Source: Streptosporangium becharense (GTDB lineage Bacteria > Actinomycetota > Actinomycetes > Streptosporangiales > Streptosporangiaceae). From it: 64,000 nucleotides of DNA. How positions within the stretch are numbered: position 1 is the first letter of the stretch; every line of letters begins with the position of its first letter. The notes beneath the pieces were generated by a model. The model made no database searches and was not told the origin of the DNA. It saw only the letters and a list, made by a program, of their open reading frames with translations. Positions 41,967 through 50,650 of this stretch are shown in pieces. The stretch is from contig NZ_JACHMP010000001.1 of assembly GCF_014204985.1 (NCBI RefSeq), positions 1,736,001-1,800,000 of the forward strand, given 5' to 3'. The translations under genes and the position numbers were made by a program.

Positions 41967-42803
41967 ATGCGCCTGGGCGTCATGTTCGACCGAGGTCTTG
42001 CCCCCGAGACACTCATCCCGTTCTGCCGCCACCTCGACGAACTGGCGGTGGAGGACGTCTGGGTGGTGGAGGATCTCGGCTGGACCGGGGCGATCTCCTC
42101 GGCGGCCACCGCCCTCGCCGTCACCGAGCGGCTCCGCGTCGGCATCGGCATCGCCCCCGCCCCGTTGCGCAACCCGGCCCTGCTCGCCATGGAGCTCGGC
42201 AACCTGGCCCGGGTGCATCCGCACCGGCTCGCGGCCGGCATCGGGCACGGGGTCCAAGACTGGATGCGTCAGGTCGGTGCCCTCGCCCCCTCGCCGCTGG
42301 CGCTCCTGGAGGAGACGATCACGGCGGTGCGCGGGCTGCTCCGCGGCGAGACGGTCACGCTCCAGGGCCGGGCGGTGCACCTGGACGGAGTCGGCCTGGT
42401 GCATCCCCCCGCCGACCCGCCGACCGTCCTGGCCGGCGTGATGCGGCCCCGCTCACTGGAGCTGTCGGCGCGGGTGGCCCAGGGCACGATCCTGCCCGAG
42501 GGGACCGGCCCCGACCGGGTCGAGGAGGTCCGCGAGCTCGTCGGCGGGGACGACCACGAGCTGGTGCTCCTCACCCACCTGTACGTGGGCGAGGACGCCT
42601 CCGTCGGCGCCGCCCTCGCGGCGGACTCCGCCGCCTTCCTGGGGATCCCGCCCCAGGACGTCACCCAGGCGGTGGGCTCCCCCTCGGCGGCGGCCGACGC
42701 GGTCAGGTCCCTGTGGGAGGCGGGCGCCGACACGGTGGTGGTCCGTCCCTTCGGGCCCGACCCGCTGCCCCAGGTCGAGCTGCTGCTGGCGGAGCTCCGC
42801 TAG
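41967..42803 (+). CDS. LLM-class (luciferase-like) F420/flavin oxidoreductase
   Basis: The 278-residue protein starts MRLGVMFDRGLAPE and has the TIM-barrel pattern of bacterial luciferase-like monooxygenases, with LRVGIGIAPAPLRNPALLAMELGNLAR and GIGHGVQDWMRQ. In actinobacteria many of these use coenzyme F420 in place of FMN; the cofactor is not decidable here. GGAGAG precedes the ATG, 18 bases after the NlpC/P60 gene, so it is probably in the same operon though the functions look unrelated. Substrate unknown. Confidence 0.88.
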   Translation: MRLGVMFDRGLAPETLIPFCRHLDELAVEDVWVVEDLGWTGAISSAATALAVTERLRVGIGIAPAPLRNPALLAMELGNLARVHPHRLAAGIGHGVQDWMRQVGALAPSPLALLEETITAVRGLLRGETVTLQGRAVHLDGVGLVHPPADPPTVLAGVMRPRSLELSARVAQGTILPEGTGPDRVEEVRELVGGDDHELVLLTHLYVGEDASVGAALAADSAAFLGIPPQDVTQAVGSPSAAADAVRSLWEAGADTVVVRPFGPDPLPQVELLLAELR

Positions 42804-42808
42804 AAGGC

Positions 42809-42841
42809 GCGTCCGCGGCTACGGACGGTGGCCGCGGACGC
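42809..42841. terminator. Bidirectional hairpin between convergent genes
   Basis: GCGTCCGCGGC (42809-42819) is perfectly complementary to 42831-42841, with an 11-base loop. It begins six bases after the plus-strand LLM gene and overlaps the last codons of the minus-strand membrane protein gene. Confidence 0.75.
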
Positions 42842-43979
42842 CGGTCAGCCGGCGCAGCACGTCCCACCAGAACGAGGCCCCGAACAGCAGCGCGACCACG
42901 GTGACCAGGTAACCGGGCCAGTGCCCCGCAGTGGTGAGCCGGTCCCACCAGGCGGCGCCGTTCCAGCGGAAGGACGGGCCGCCCGAGCCCTCGGGCGGGA
43001 TCGCGACGCTCACCACCGCGTGGTCGAAGATCTTCACCAGCGCCGGGGAGCTGAGCGCCTCGGTCACGCACGCGTACGGCTCGGCGGGGCCCGTCCCGCC
43101 TCCGGCGCACCTGTCGCGCAGCGCGGCGTACCCCTCCTGCCCGCCCCCGGCGATGGCGACCACCCCGGCGCGGTAGGCGTTGTCACGCAGCAGGGTCTTG
43201 CCGTACTCCAGCGAGTCCATGCTGAACAGCAACGTCAGCAGCACGCCCAGCGCGAGGAGCACCCACCTGACGTAGCGGGCGTACAACCCGGACAGGCGCT
43301 GCATCTCACCGTCGAACCAGCTCTCCACGCCCTTGCGGAAACGCTGCATGTCGCGCTGGGCGCCTTCCCAGACGCCCCTGAGGTGCCCGGCCAGCGGGCT
43401 GCCGACGGCTTCCAGCTTGGCCAGCAGCCCCTCCACGCCGTCGCCTTCGGCGGCGACCAGCTCCAGCACCGCCCCGGAGAACCGCTCGGGCGGGATGTAG
43501 GCGATGCTGGTGCGGGCCCCCTTGGGATGGTCGATCTCCTGGAGCCGCTCGTACAGCCGCGCGGTCATGTCGACCGGCGACACGGACCCGGCCTCCGGGC
43601 CGGGCCGGTCACCGGCCGGATTCGCGGACACCGGATCCGCGGACAACGGCCCGGCGGGCACCGGATCCGCGGACAACGGTTCGACGGGCACCGGTTCGAC
43701 GACGGCCGGGGCCGGGTCGGGGCTGTGCACCGGCCGCGGATCACGCCGGGAGAAGGGAAGCCTGGCGAAGACGTCGGCGATCCTCGCCGGGATCCACGAC
43801 CCGCCGTCCGCCGAGCCGCCGTCCAGCGTGTCGCGCAGGTAGGCCCACAGGAACTTGCTGCGGATCCCGAGCAGCCGGACGATCCCCTCGTTGACCCCGC
43901 TCACCAGGAGCGACAGCAGGAGGAACGCCAGGACCAGCCCGATGGCCAGGTCGATGTAAACCGATATCAAAAGGATCAC
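42819..43979 (-). CDS. Membrane protein of unknown function
   Basis: A 386-residue protein with an N-terminal hydrophobic helix (DLAIGLVLAFLLLSLLVSGV), a linker with acidic Pro-rich repeats (PLSADPV type), and a helical soluble segment. A second helix lies near residue 245 (VLLALGVLLTLLFSMD) and a third near residue 365, ending FWWDVLRRLTGVRGHRP. The ending FWxDxLxRLTG(x)R is shared by a group of actinobacterial membrane proteins without known function. The GTG start at 43979 has no clear ribosome site. It stands between the LLM gene and glnE on the same strand as glnE. Confidence 0.72.
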   Translation of the reverse strand: MILLISVYIDLAIGLVLAFLLLSLLVSGVNEGIVRLLGIRSKFLWAYLRDTLDGGSADGGSWIPARIADVFARLPFSRRDPRPVHSPDPAPAVVEPVPVEPLSADPVPAGPLSADPVSANPAGDRPGPEAGSVSPVDMTARLYERLQEIDHPKGARTSIAYIPPERFSGAVLELVAAEGDGVEGLLAKLEAVGSPLAGHLRGVWEGAQRDMQRFRKGVESWFDGEMQRLSGLYARYVRWVLLALGVLLTLLFSMDSLEYGKTLLRDNAYRAGVVAIAGGGQEGYAALRDRCAGGGTGPAEPYACVTEALSSPALVKIFDHAVVSVAIPPEGSGGPSFRWNGAAWWDRLTTAGHWPGYLVTVVALLFGASFWWDVLRRLTGVRGHRP

Positions 43980-44093
43980 CCGGACCGTTGATACACGCCC
44001 GTACCGGGCACCGCAACGCGATCGGCGAAACCGGACGACTCCGGCGTCCTTCCCCGCGCGGGCGCCCCGCCCCGGCGCGCTCTCCCACGCGGG

Positions 44094-47093
44094 TCAGTCG
44101 TCGTAGAAGACGCGCTCCACGACCCGGCGGGCGCGGCGGGTGGCGCGGCGGTAGTCGTCCACGAAGTCCTCCGTCCCGTCGGGCGGGTAACCTAGCGCCC
44201 GGGAGATGAGCGTGCGCTCGCGGGCGTCCACCGGGATGGAGTCGGCCGCCCTGCCCCGCACCAGCATGATGGCGTCGCGGATGCGTGAGGCGAACCGCCA
44301 GGCGTCGGCGAGCACGGCCTCGTCGGCCTCCGCCAGCAGGCCCTCCGTCACGGCCGCACCCAGCGCCTCCAGGGTCCGGGTGGTCCGTAGCGACGGCAGA
44401 CGCCCGGCGTGCCGGAGCTGGAGCAGCTGGGCCGTCCACTCCACGTCGGACAGCCCGCCGGGGCCGAGCTTGGTGTGCAACGCGGGGTCGGCGCCGCGGG
44501 GCAGGCGCTCGGCCTCCATCCGGGCCTTGAGCTTGCGGATGTGCAGCACCGCGGAGTCGGGGATGCCCTCGGCCGGGTAGCGCAGCGGATCGGCCAGGTG
44601 GAGCAGTCCGGTCCCGAGCTCGACGTCCCCGGCGGAGACCCGGGCACGCAGCAGCGCCTGCGCCTCCCAGGGCGACGACCAGCGCCCGTAGTAGGCGGCG
44701 TAGGAGGCGAGGGTGCGGACCAGCGGCCCCTGGCGGCCCTCCGGCCGCAGATCCGGGTCGATGAGCAGCGGCGGGTCCGGGGCGGGCAGGGCCAGCAGGC
44801 GGCGCAGCTCGTTGGCCACCGCGAAGGCCGCCTCGGTCGCCTCGCGCTCCGGCACCCCCGCGAGCGGCGAGTGCACGAACATCACGTCGGCGTCGCTGCC
44901 GTAGGAGGACTCGAATCCGCCCAGGCGTCCCATCGCGATCACCGCGAACCTGGTGCCCACCGGGGTGCGGCGCTCCATCTCGACCTTGCCGACCGCGGCG
45001 TCGAGGGCGGCCTGGATCGTCACGTCGTTGAGCGCCGACAGCGCCCGGCCGACCTCCTCGATGCCGATGACCCCGGAGAGGTCCGCGACGGCGGTGCGCA
45101 GCAGCTCCCTGCGGCGCAGCCCGCGCACCGCGGCCACCGCGCTCTCCGCCTCCCCCGGATGGCGGCCGACGACGGTGCGCGCCTCCGACAGGAGCGCCCG
45201 GGCGGGCCGGGGGACCAGCTCGGCGTCGGAGCCGAACATCGACACCGCCTCGGGCGCGTTCATCAGCAGCCCGGTCACGTAGCGGCTGGTGCCGAGCACC
45301 CTGGCCAGGGTGGCGGCCACGGCGGTCTCGTCACGCAGCAGCCGCAGGTACCAGGGGGTGGCGCCGAGCTTGTCGGAGACCTGGCGGAAGCCGAGCAGTC
45401 CCGCGTCGGGGTCGGGTGCGTCGGCGAACCAGCCGAGCATGACCGGCAGCAGGGTCCGCTGGATCGCCGCGCGGCGGGACACGCCGCTGGTCAGCGCGCC
45501 GATGTGGCGCAACGCCCCGGCCGGGTCGGCGTACCCCAGCGCCTCCAGGCGGGCCTGGGCCGCCGCGGCGGAGAGCCGGGCCTCCGACTCGGGCAGCCGG
45601 GCCACGGCCTGCAGCAGCGGCCGGTAGAACAGCTTCTCGTGCAGGCGCCGCGCCTCCACGGCGTGCCGTTTCCAGCGGGCGGTGAACTCCCCCACCGGGT
45701 CGGCGGTCATGCCGAGGCTCCGGCCGAGACGGCGCAGGTCGGCGGCCTCCTCGGGCACCACGTGCGTACGGCGGAGCCGGTGCAGCTGGATGAGGTGCTC
45801 GACCCGGCGCAGGAACGTGTACGCCTCGGCGAGCGCCTTGGCGTCGTCCCGGCCCACGTAGCCGCCCCGGGAGAGCGCGGCCAGCGCGGGGAGCGTGGCG
45901 CGGCGGCGCAGCAGCGGGTCGAGGCGGCCGTGGACGAGCTGGAGCAGCTGGACGGCGAACTCGATGTCGCGCAGCCCGCCGGGGCCCAGCTTGAGCTGGC
46001 GCTCCGCCTCCCCGGCCCTGATGTGGGCCTCCACCCGGCGGCGCATGGCCTGCACGTCCTCGACGAACTTCTCGCGGGTGGCCGCCTGCCAGACCATCTC
46101 GTTCATCGCCTCGACGTACTGCCCGCCGAGCGCGGTGTCGCCCGCCACGGGCCGGGCCTTGAGCAGCGCCTGGAACTCCCACGTCTTGGCCCAGCGCCGG
46201 TAGTACGCCTGGTGGCTGGCGAGGGTGCGGACCAGCGGCCCGGCCTTGCCCTCCGGCCGCAGCGCCGCGTCGACCTGCCACAGCGACCCCTCGGGGGTGG
46301 TCGCCGAGCAGGCGCGCATCATGCCCTGGGCCAGCCTGGTGGCGAGCTGGACCACCCGGTGCTCGTCGACGGCCCCGTCCGCGTCCTCACGCGGTTCGGC
46401 GACGAAGACGACGTCGACGTCGCTGACGTAGTTGAGCTCGCGTGCCCCGCACTTGCCCATGCCGATGACGGCCAGTCGCACCGCCCCCGCCTCCGGATGC
46501 CGGGACCGGGCGACGGCGAGCCCCGCCTCCAGCGCCGCCGCGGCCAGGTCGGACAGCTCGGCGGTGACCTCGGCCAGCGAGGCGGCGCCGGTGACGTCAC
46601 GCGCGGCCAGGTGGAGCAGGCGGCCCCGGTAGGCCACCCGCAGCGCGGACAGGGTGGCGACGGAGTCGTCGGCGGCCACCGGCTCCGCGTCGCCGGGGTC
46701 GGCGCCGACCGCGAGCAGCAGCTCCGCCCGGAGCTCCGCCGCCGCCGGGCTCTCCACGGCCGCCGCCCCGCCGAGCAGGCGCCGGTGCTCCGGGTGCCGG
46801 ACGACGTGGTCGCCGAGCGCGGCGCTGACGCCGAAGACCCCGAGCAGCCTGGCCCGCAGGCCGGGATCGGCGCGGAGCGCGCCGAGGACATCGGGGTCCT
46901 GCTCGGCCAGCCGGTTGAGCGAGGTCAGCGCCAGGTCGGGATCGGCCGTGCCGACCAGCGAGCCGAGCAGGGCGACGTCTCCCGCGGCCTCGGGGCCCAG
47001 TTCGTCCAGCAGGCGCTCGGCTCTCGCCCCGTCGGCGAAGCCGAGCCGGGCCAGTCTCCCGGCGGTCGTCTGCATCCGCGGCGCGGCGTCCAC
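44094..47093 (-). CDS. glnE: Bifunctional glutamine synthetase adenylyltransferase/deadenylylase
   Basis: Adds AMP to, and removes it from, the regulatory tyrosine of GlnA. The 999 residues hold two nucleotidyltransferase domains: the N-terminal deadenylylating one with GKCGARELNYVSDVDVVFV (near residue 220) and the C-terminal adenylylating one with GRLGGFESSYGSDADVMFV (near residue 730), each followed by a helical domain. GTG 47093 has GAGGAGGG about five bases upstream; ATG 47138 is the longer alternative without a ribosome site. Its substrate glnA1 lies 10 kb away and keeps the tyrosine. No glnB or glnD is in the window. Confidence 0.95.
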   Translation of the reverse strand: MDAAPRMQTTAGRLARLGFADGARAERLLDELGPEAAGDVALLGSLVGTADPDLALTSLNRLAEQDPDVLGALRADPGLRARLLGVFGVSAALGDHVVRHPEHRRLLGGAAAVESPAAAELRAELLLAVGADPGDAEPVAADDSVATLSALRVAYRGRLLHLAARDVTGAASLAEVTAELSDLAAAALEAGLAVARSRHPEAGAVRLAVIGMGKCGARELNYVSDVDVVFVAEPREDADGAVDEHRVVQLATRLAQGMMRACSATTPEGSLWQVDAALRPEGKAGPLVRTLASHQAYYRRWAKTWEFQALLKARPVAGDTALGGQYVEAMNEMVWQAATREKFVEDVQAMRRRVEAHIRAGEAERQLKLGPGGLRDIEFAVQLLQLVHGRLDPLLRRRATLPALAALSRGGYVGRDDAKALAEAYTFLRRVEHLIQLHRLRRTHVVPEEAADLRRLGRSLGMTADPVGEFTARWKRHAVEARRLHEKLFYRPLLQAVARLPESEARLSAAAAQARLEALGYADPAGALRHIGALTSGVSRRAAIQRTLLPVMLGWFADAPDPDAGLLGFRQVSDKLGATPWYLRLLRDETAVAATLARVLGTSRYVTGLLMNAPEAVSMFGSDAELVPRPARALLSEARTVVGRHPGEAESAVAAVRGLRRRELLRTAVADLSGVIGIEEVGRALSALNDVTIQAALDAAVGKVEMERRTPVGTRFAVIAMGRLGGFESSYGSDADVMFVHSPLAGVPEREATEAAFAVANELRRLLALPAPDPPLLIDPDLRPEGRQGPLVRTLASYAAYYGRWSSPWEAQALLRARVSAGDVELGTGLLHLADPLRYPAEGIPDSAVLHIRKLKARMEAERLPRGADPALHTKLGPGGLSDVEWTAQLLQLRHAGRLPSLRTTRTLEALGAAVTEGLLAEADEAVLADAWRFASRIRDAIMLVRGRAADSIPVDARERTLISRALGYPPDGTEDFVDDYRRATRRARRVVERVFYDD

Positions 47094-47190
47094 CGACCCT
47101 CCTCGTCCTCGATCACACGCACGGGCGGTCTCCCCCATTTCTACCCCGGACGATCAGGGACGCGCGATCCGGCGGCCGTCCCGGCGTGGG

Positions 47191-47805
47191 TCACCGCCCG
47201 TCGGCGGTCTCCTCCGGGTGTGAGGAGGAGTGTGCGGATCCGGGGGACCAGTGCACGAACCAGCGCAGAGCCGGCAGGAGCCGGCGGAAAGGCGCCAGGA
47301 GCCGGCGAAGGGGTGCTGAGAGCCGGCTCAGCGGCCGCAGGAGCGACAGGAAAGGCCGCAGCAACCGGGAGAAGAGAAAAGCCACGAGCAGAGGGAACAG
47401 CTGAGAGAGCCCGTCGGCGATCTCCACGGCGTCCAGCGAGCGTAGAAACCAGCACCAGCCCCGGTGTCCGTCGATCCGCCCGAGCACGAGCCCGACGGGC
47501 AGCATCACCGCCATCACCCCCGGCGCCACAGCGATCGCCCACGGTGACGTCCAGAACGAAGCGATCGCCCCCAGCCCGACGAAGAACCCCCACTGCAACG
47601 CCAGGCCGCCCAGGAGGGAGCCCATGCCGCCCTCCGACCGGACGTGGCGCGCGAGGCACGACCTCTCCCGGCACACGTCCGGCAGAGAGGTGTCGAGAGG
47701 TACCTCGGGCCCGGCCGCGGGCGTTCCTGAACCGCCGGCGGGCTCCTCCGGGTCCCGCGACACGGATTCCTCGCTACGGCTCAGAGGGGGGATCTCATCA
47801 CTCAT
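47191..47805 (-). CDS. Small membrane protein with amphipathic basic repeat, unknown function
   Basis: The 204-residue protein has an acidic Ser/Glu/Pro-rich N-terminal third, two hydrophobic helices near residues 65-110, and then a run of Leu/Arg/Pro repeats (LLRPFLSLLRPLSRLSAPLR type) that would form an amphipathic basic helix, followed by an acidic tail. ATG 47805 is preceded by TATACC at six bases. I recognise no family. It lies upstream of glnE on the same strand with 97 bases between, so co-transcription is possible. Confidence 0.6.
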   Translation of the reverse strand: MSDEIPPLSRSEESVSRDPEEPAGGSGTPAAGPEVPLDTSLPDVCRERSCLARHVRSEGGMGSLLGGLALQWGFFVGLGAIASFWTSPWAIAVAPGVMAVMLPVGLVLGRIDGHRGWCWFLRSLDAVEIADGLSQLFPLLVAFLFSRLLRPFLSLLRPLSRLSAPLRRLLAPFRRLLPALRWFVHWSPGSAHSSSHPEETADGR

Positions 47806-47817
47806 GCCGCCGGTATA
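47806..47817 (-). promoter_or_regulatory. Possible leaderless -10 box
   Basis: On the minus strand TATACC ends six bases before ATG 47805. The last base deviates from TANNNT. Confidence 0.4.
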
Positions 47818-47864
47818 CCATGATCGTCTTGGAGCTCACCGGCCGATCACTTGTCGGGAGCCGG

Positions 47865-48566
47865 TCAGCCGCCCGCCGCCACCCGGGCGAACGCCTGTGC
47901 CAGCGGTCGCCAGGCGGCGATGAGACGTTCCTCGGCGGCCTTCACGCCCGCGTTGAGGTCGTCGACGCAGTGCCCCAGGTCGGTCAGATGGTCGGCCGTC
48001 CCGGCCGTCCAACCGGCGAAGATGTCCGGGGTCGCCTCCGGGTGGAACTGCACCGCCCAGGCCCGCTCCCCCAGCCGGTACGCCTGGTTGGGGTAGGGGT
48101 CCCCGGTGACCAGCGGCACCGCGCCCGGGGGGAGCTCCGTCATCGCGTCGCGGTGGTACTGCACGGCCGGGGCGGGCCCGAGCCCGGCGAACAGGGGGTC
48201 GGCCGCCGCGGCGGGCAGCGGCACGACCTCGGCCGCGCCGACCTCCAGGCCGGGACCGCCCCGTTCGACGGCACCTCCGCACGCGAGCGTCATGAGCTGG
48301 GCGCCCAGGCAGATCCCCAGCGTCGGCACGCCCTCCTCGAGGCAGACTCTGATCAGCTCGCGGGTGGCGGGCAGCCAGGGGAACCGCTCGTCCTCCCAGG
48401 CCGCCGCCTCACCGCCGAGGACGATCAGCCCGTCCGCGGCCCGGCCGGGCACCGTCTCCCCCAGATACGGCCGGACGACCTCGCACACGGCACCGGTCTC
48501 GGCCAGCCACCCGGCGAAGAACCCCAGACCGGCGTCGGCCTCGTGCTCGATGACGGTGATTCTCAT
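47865..48566 (-). CDS. Type 1 glutamine amidotransferase domain protein
   Basis: A stand-alone class I amidotransferase (GMP synthase-like) of 233 residues. The nucleophile C86 lies in GICLGAQL, with H175 and E177 in QFHPEA completing the triad. Such proteins hydrolyse glutamine or gamma-glutamyl compounds; the family also includes gamma-glutamyl-polyamine hydrolases. No synthetase domain is attached. ATG 48566 is directly preceded by CATAAT seven bases away. It lies between glnE and glnA2, so a link to glutamine metabolism is suggested by place only. Confidence 0.9.
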   Translation of the reverse strand: MRITVIEHEADAGLGFFAGWLAETGAVCEVVRPYLGETVPGRAADGLIVLGGEAAAWEDERFPWLPATRELIRVCLEEGVPTLGICLGAQLMTLACGGAVERGGPGLEVGAAEVVPLPAAAADPLFAGLGPAPAVQYHRDAMTELPPGAVPLVTGDPYPNQAYRLGERAWAVQFHPEATPDIFAGWTAGTADHLTDLGHCVDDLNAGVKAAEERLIAAWRPLAQAFARVAAGG

Positions 48567-48579
48567 GCAATGAATTATG
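48567..48579 (-). promoter_or_regulatory. Leaderless -10 box of amidotransferase gene
   Basis: On the minus strand CATAAT, one base from TATAAT, ends seven bases before ATG 48566. Confidence 0.55.
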
Positions 48580-48681
48580 GGCGGAAATCGGGCATGCTCC
48601 GGCACCGGAACCCGACGATCCAGCACCGGTCCGGCGGGTGGCAGACTGGCCCTTTCCCAGCCGATCCCCGAGGAGACCCCC

Positions 48682-49545
48682 TTGAACCCTGTCTTCGGCG
48701 ACGTCGAGGTCCCCGGCGGCGCGATGCGCGTCGCCCGGTTCGGCACCGGCCCGCGTGTCATCGTGGCCGTGCACGGCATCACCGCCTCGCTGATGTCCTG
48801 GACCGGTGTGGCGCGCCACCTGCCCACCGAGTGGTCGCTGGTCGCGATGGACCTGCGCGGCCGCGGCCACAGCGCCGGGCTGCCCGGCCCGTACGGCCTG
48901 CCGCGGCACGCCGAGGACGTGAACCTGGTCGCCCGCTCGGTGGGGGCGGAGGCCGGCATCGTGCTGGTCGGCCACTCGATGGGCGCCTACGTCACCGCCC
49001 TCGCCGCGGCCGGGCACGACTACGCCAGGGTGGTGCTGGTCGACGGGGGCCTGCCGATGCCGTTGCCCGCCGGCGCCGACCCCGACGCGGTGCTGGAGAG
49101 CACGCTCGGCCCGGCCATCGACCGGCTGAGCCGGAACTTCCCGACCGCCGACGCCTACGTCGACTTCTTCAAGGCGCACCCGGGCTTCGCCGGGGCCTGG
49201 TCCGCCGAGGCGGAGGAGTACGTCCGCTACGACGCGTCCGGCCCACAGGGGGCGGTGCGCTCCCGGGCACGGGAGGAGGCGGTCCGCCAGGACGGCCGGT
49301 GGATGCTCACCGAGGGGGAGGCGATCGGCGCCGCGCTGGGCTCGATCACGTCCCCGCTGTCGCTGCTCCGTGCCCCGCGGGGGCTGCTGAACCAGCCGGT
49401 CGGCATGATGCCCGACGAGCTGGCCGCCGCCTGGACCGCGCGGCTGCCCGCGCTGGAGGACGAGGTGGTCGACGACTGCAACCACTACACGATCCTCTTC
49501 GACGACCGCTGCGCCAAGCTGCTGGCCGAGCGCTTCACCCGCTGA
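48682..49545 (+). CDS. Alpha/beta hydrolase
   Basis: The 287-residue protein has the oxyanion segment VHGITASLMSW near residue 30, the nucleophile elbow GHSMGAY with S99, and a late histidine in DDCNHYTILF, the alpha/beta hydrolase triad pattern. TTG 48682 is taken as the start because GAGGAG stands seven bases upstream and no ATG or GTG fits. Substrate unknown; the closest familiar relatives are esterases and C-C bond hydrolases. It is divergent to the amidotransferase and ends at a shared hairpin. Confidence 0.88.
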   Translation: MNPVFGDVEVPGGAMRVARFGTGPRVIVAVHGITASLMSWTGVARHLPTEWSLVAMDLRGRGHSAGLPGPYGLPRHAEDVNLVARSVGAEAGIVLVGHSMGAYVTALAAAGHDYARVVLVDGGLPMPLPAGADPDAVLESTLGPAIDRLSRNFPTADAYVDFFKAHPGFAGAWSAEAEEYVRYDASGPQGAVRSRAREEAVRQDGRWMLTEGEAIGAALGSITSPLSLLRAPRGLLNQPVGMMPDELAAAWTARLPALEDEVVDDCNHYTILFDDRCAKLLAERFTR

Positions 49546-49573
49546 GGGTCCGGGCCCCACGCCCGCACGGCGA

Positions 49574-49607
49574 CGCCCTCCCCCGCCGGAGCGGGCCGGG
49601 GAGGGCG
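49574..49607. terminator. Bidirectional hairpin between convergent genes
   Basis: CGCCCTCCCC (49574-49583) pairs with GGGGAGGGCG (49598-49607) with an inner secondary pairing. The arm sequence is nearly the same as in the lipA terminator at 30129. Confidence 0.7.
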
Positions 49608-49625
49608 GGGAGGCGGAGCGGAGGA

Positions 49626-50351
49626 TCAGGCGGGGGTGACCCAGGTGGCCTTGGCCGTGGCGACCAGGGTGCCGTCGACCTCGTAGAGGGCACTCTCACC
49701 GAAGAGCTTGCGGCCCTCACGCCCGGTGGCGCGGGCGACCACGGAGTAGGTGCCGCCGGGGTAGATCCGGCGGTGCACCCGGGCGGTCAGCCGGCCGAGC
49801 AGGGCGGACTCACCGGGGCCGAAGTGTGCCCAGCCGGTGGCGCAGTCGAGGGCGGACCAGACGATCGCGTCGGGTACGACGCCGTCGGCGTCGGTCACGG
49901 TGAACGGCACCCGCCAGCCGGCGGCGACCAGGTCGGTGCCCGGCACCTGACCGGGGAAGATCCGCAGCCCGTCGCCGGGCTCGCGCAGGCCGCAGGCGAA
50001 GCAGCCGGGGAAGGCGTGCTCGATGAGGCCGGCGAAACCGCGCTCGGCCCGCGCCGCCTCGTTGAAGGGCACGAAGGCCGGGGCGTCGAACCGCTCGGCG
50101 ACCGTGATCGCCTCGACGAGCAGGGTGTCGTCGTGAGTGAGGGTGGCGGTGTTGGCCAGGTGCCGCAGGGACAGCTCGGCGTCGAGCGGGGTGGGTGCGT
50201 GCAACGTGACCTCGACGGCCGAGTCGTGCCGGGCACCGTGCAACGCCTCGGCGACCGTACCGGCGATCCAGCCGCCGTTCGCGATGCCCTCGGGCCCGCG
50301 GAAACGCGCGGGGACGGTCAGCACCGTCTGCAGCTCGGCAGCCGTCGTCAT
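49626..50351 (-). CDS. Hotdog-fold thioesterase-like protein
   Basis: The 241 residues seem to contain two hotdog-like halves. The C-terminal one ends with GGTYSVVARATGREGRKLFG and a VDGTLVATAKATWV strand pair, typical of PaaI/thioesterase superfamily proteins. A cysteine pair FPGCFACG in the middle is shared with a group of actinobacterial proteins annotated as hypothetical. AGGAGGTG stands six bases before the ATG, a very strong ribosome site. Thioesterase activity is inferred from fold only. Confidence 0.75.
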   Translation of the reverse strand: MTTAAELQTVLTVPARFRGPEGIANGGWIAGTVAEALHGARHDSAVEVTLHAPTPLDAELSLRHLANTATLTHDDTLLVEAITVAERFDAPAFVPFNEAARAERGFAGLIEHAFPGCFACGLREPGDGLRIFPGQVPGTDLVAAGWRVPFTVTDADGVVPDAIVWSALDCATGWAHFGPGESALLGRLTARVHRRIYPGGTYSVVARATGREGRKLFGESALYEVDGTLVATAKATWVTPA

Positions 50352-50601
50352 GCCACACCTCCTGTCGCCTAAGCGGCGATTAATCCTCGGAAATCATGCT
50401 AAACGGACAACCAATTTTACCGGAGTGCTTGTACATACAGCCAACTCGGGGTCGATGACGCTTCCATCAGCTGGCGGTGACGCAGGTATGACGTTCCGGC
50501 GGAGGCGACACAGTACACGCCCCATCTTGATCCGTCACGGCTTTTCCGGTATCCGGCCGCCATGACATACGCCACCGCCGGGCTCGGCGGGAAAGCCGTG
50601 A

Positions 50602-50637
50602 CCGGCGGGAGCCCGAGACGCCCGAAACTCCCGCCGG
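50602..50637 (-). terminator. Terminator of glnA2
   Basis: CCGGCGGGAG (50602-50611) is perfectly complementary to CTCCCGCCGG (50628-50637) with a 16-base loop, 14 bases beyond the glnA2 stop. Confidence 0.72.
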
Positions 50638-50650
50638 GGCCGGCCGCGGA

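Noticed and set aside
44409..50372. A plus-strand open frame of almost 2000 codons
   Set aside because: It runs antisense to glnE, the amidotransferase and other genes with clear families and motifs. Its translation is rich in Arg, Gly, Gln and His without domains, as expected for a non-coding frame in high-GC DNA.
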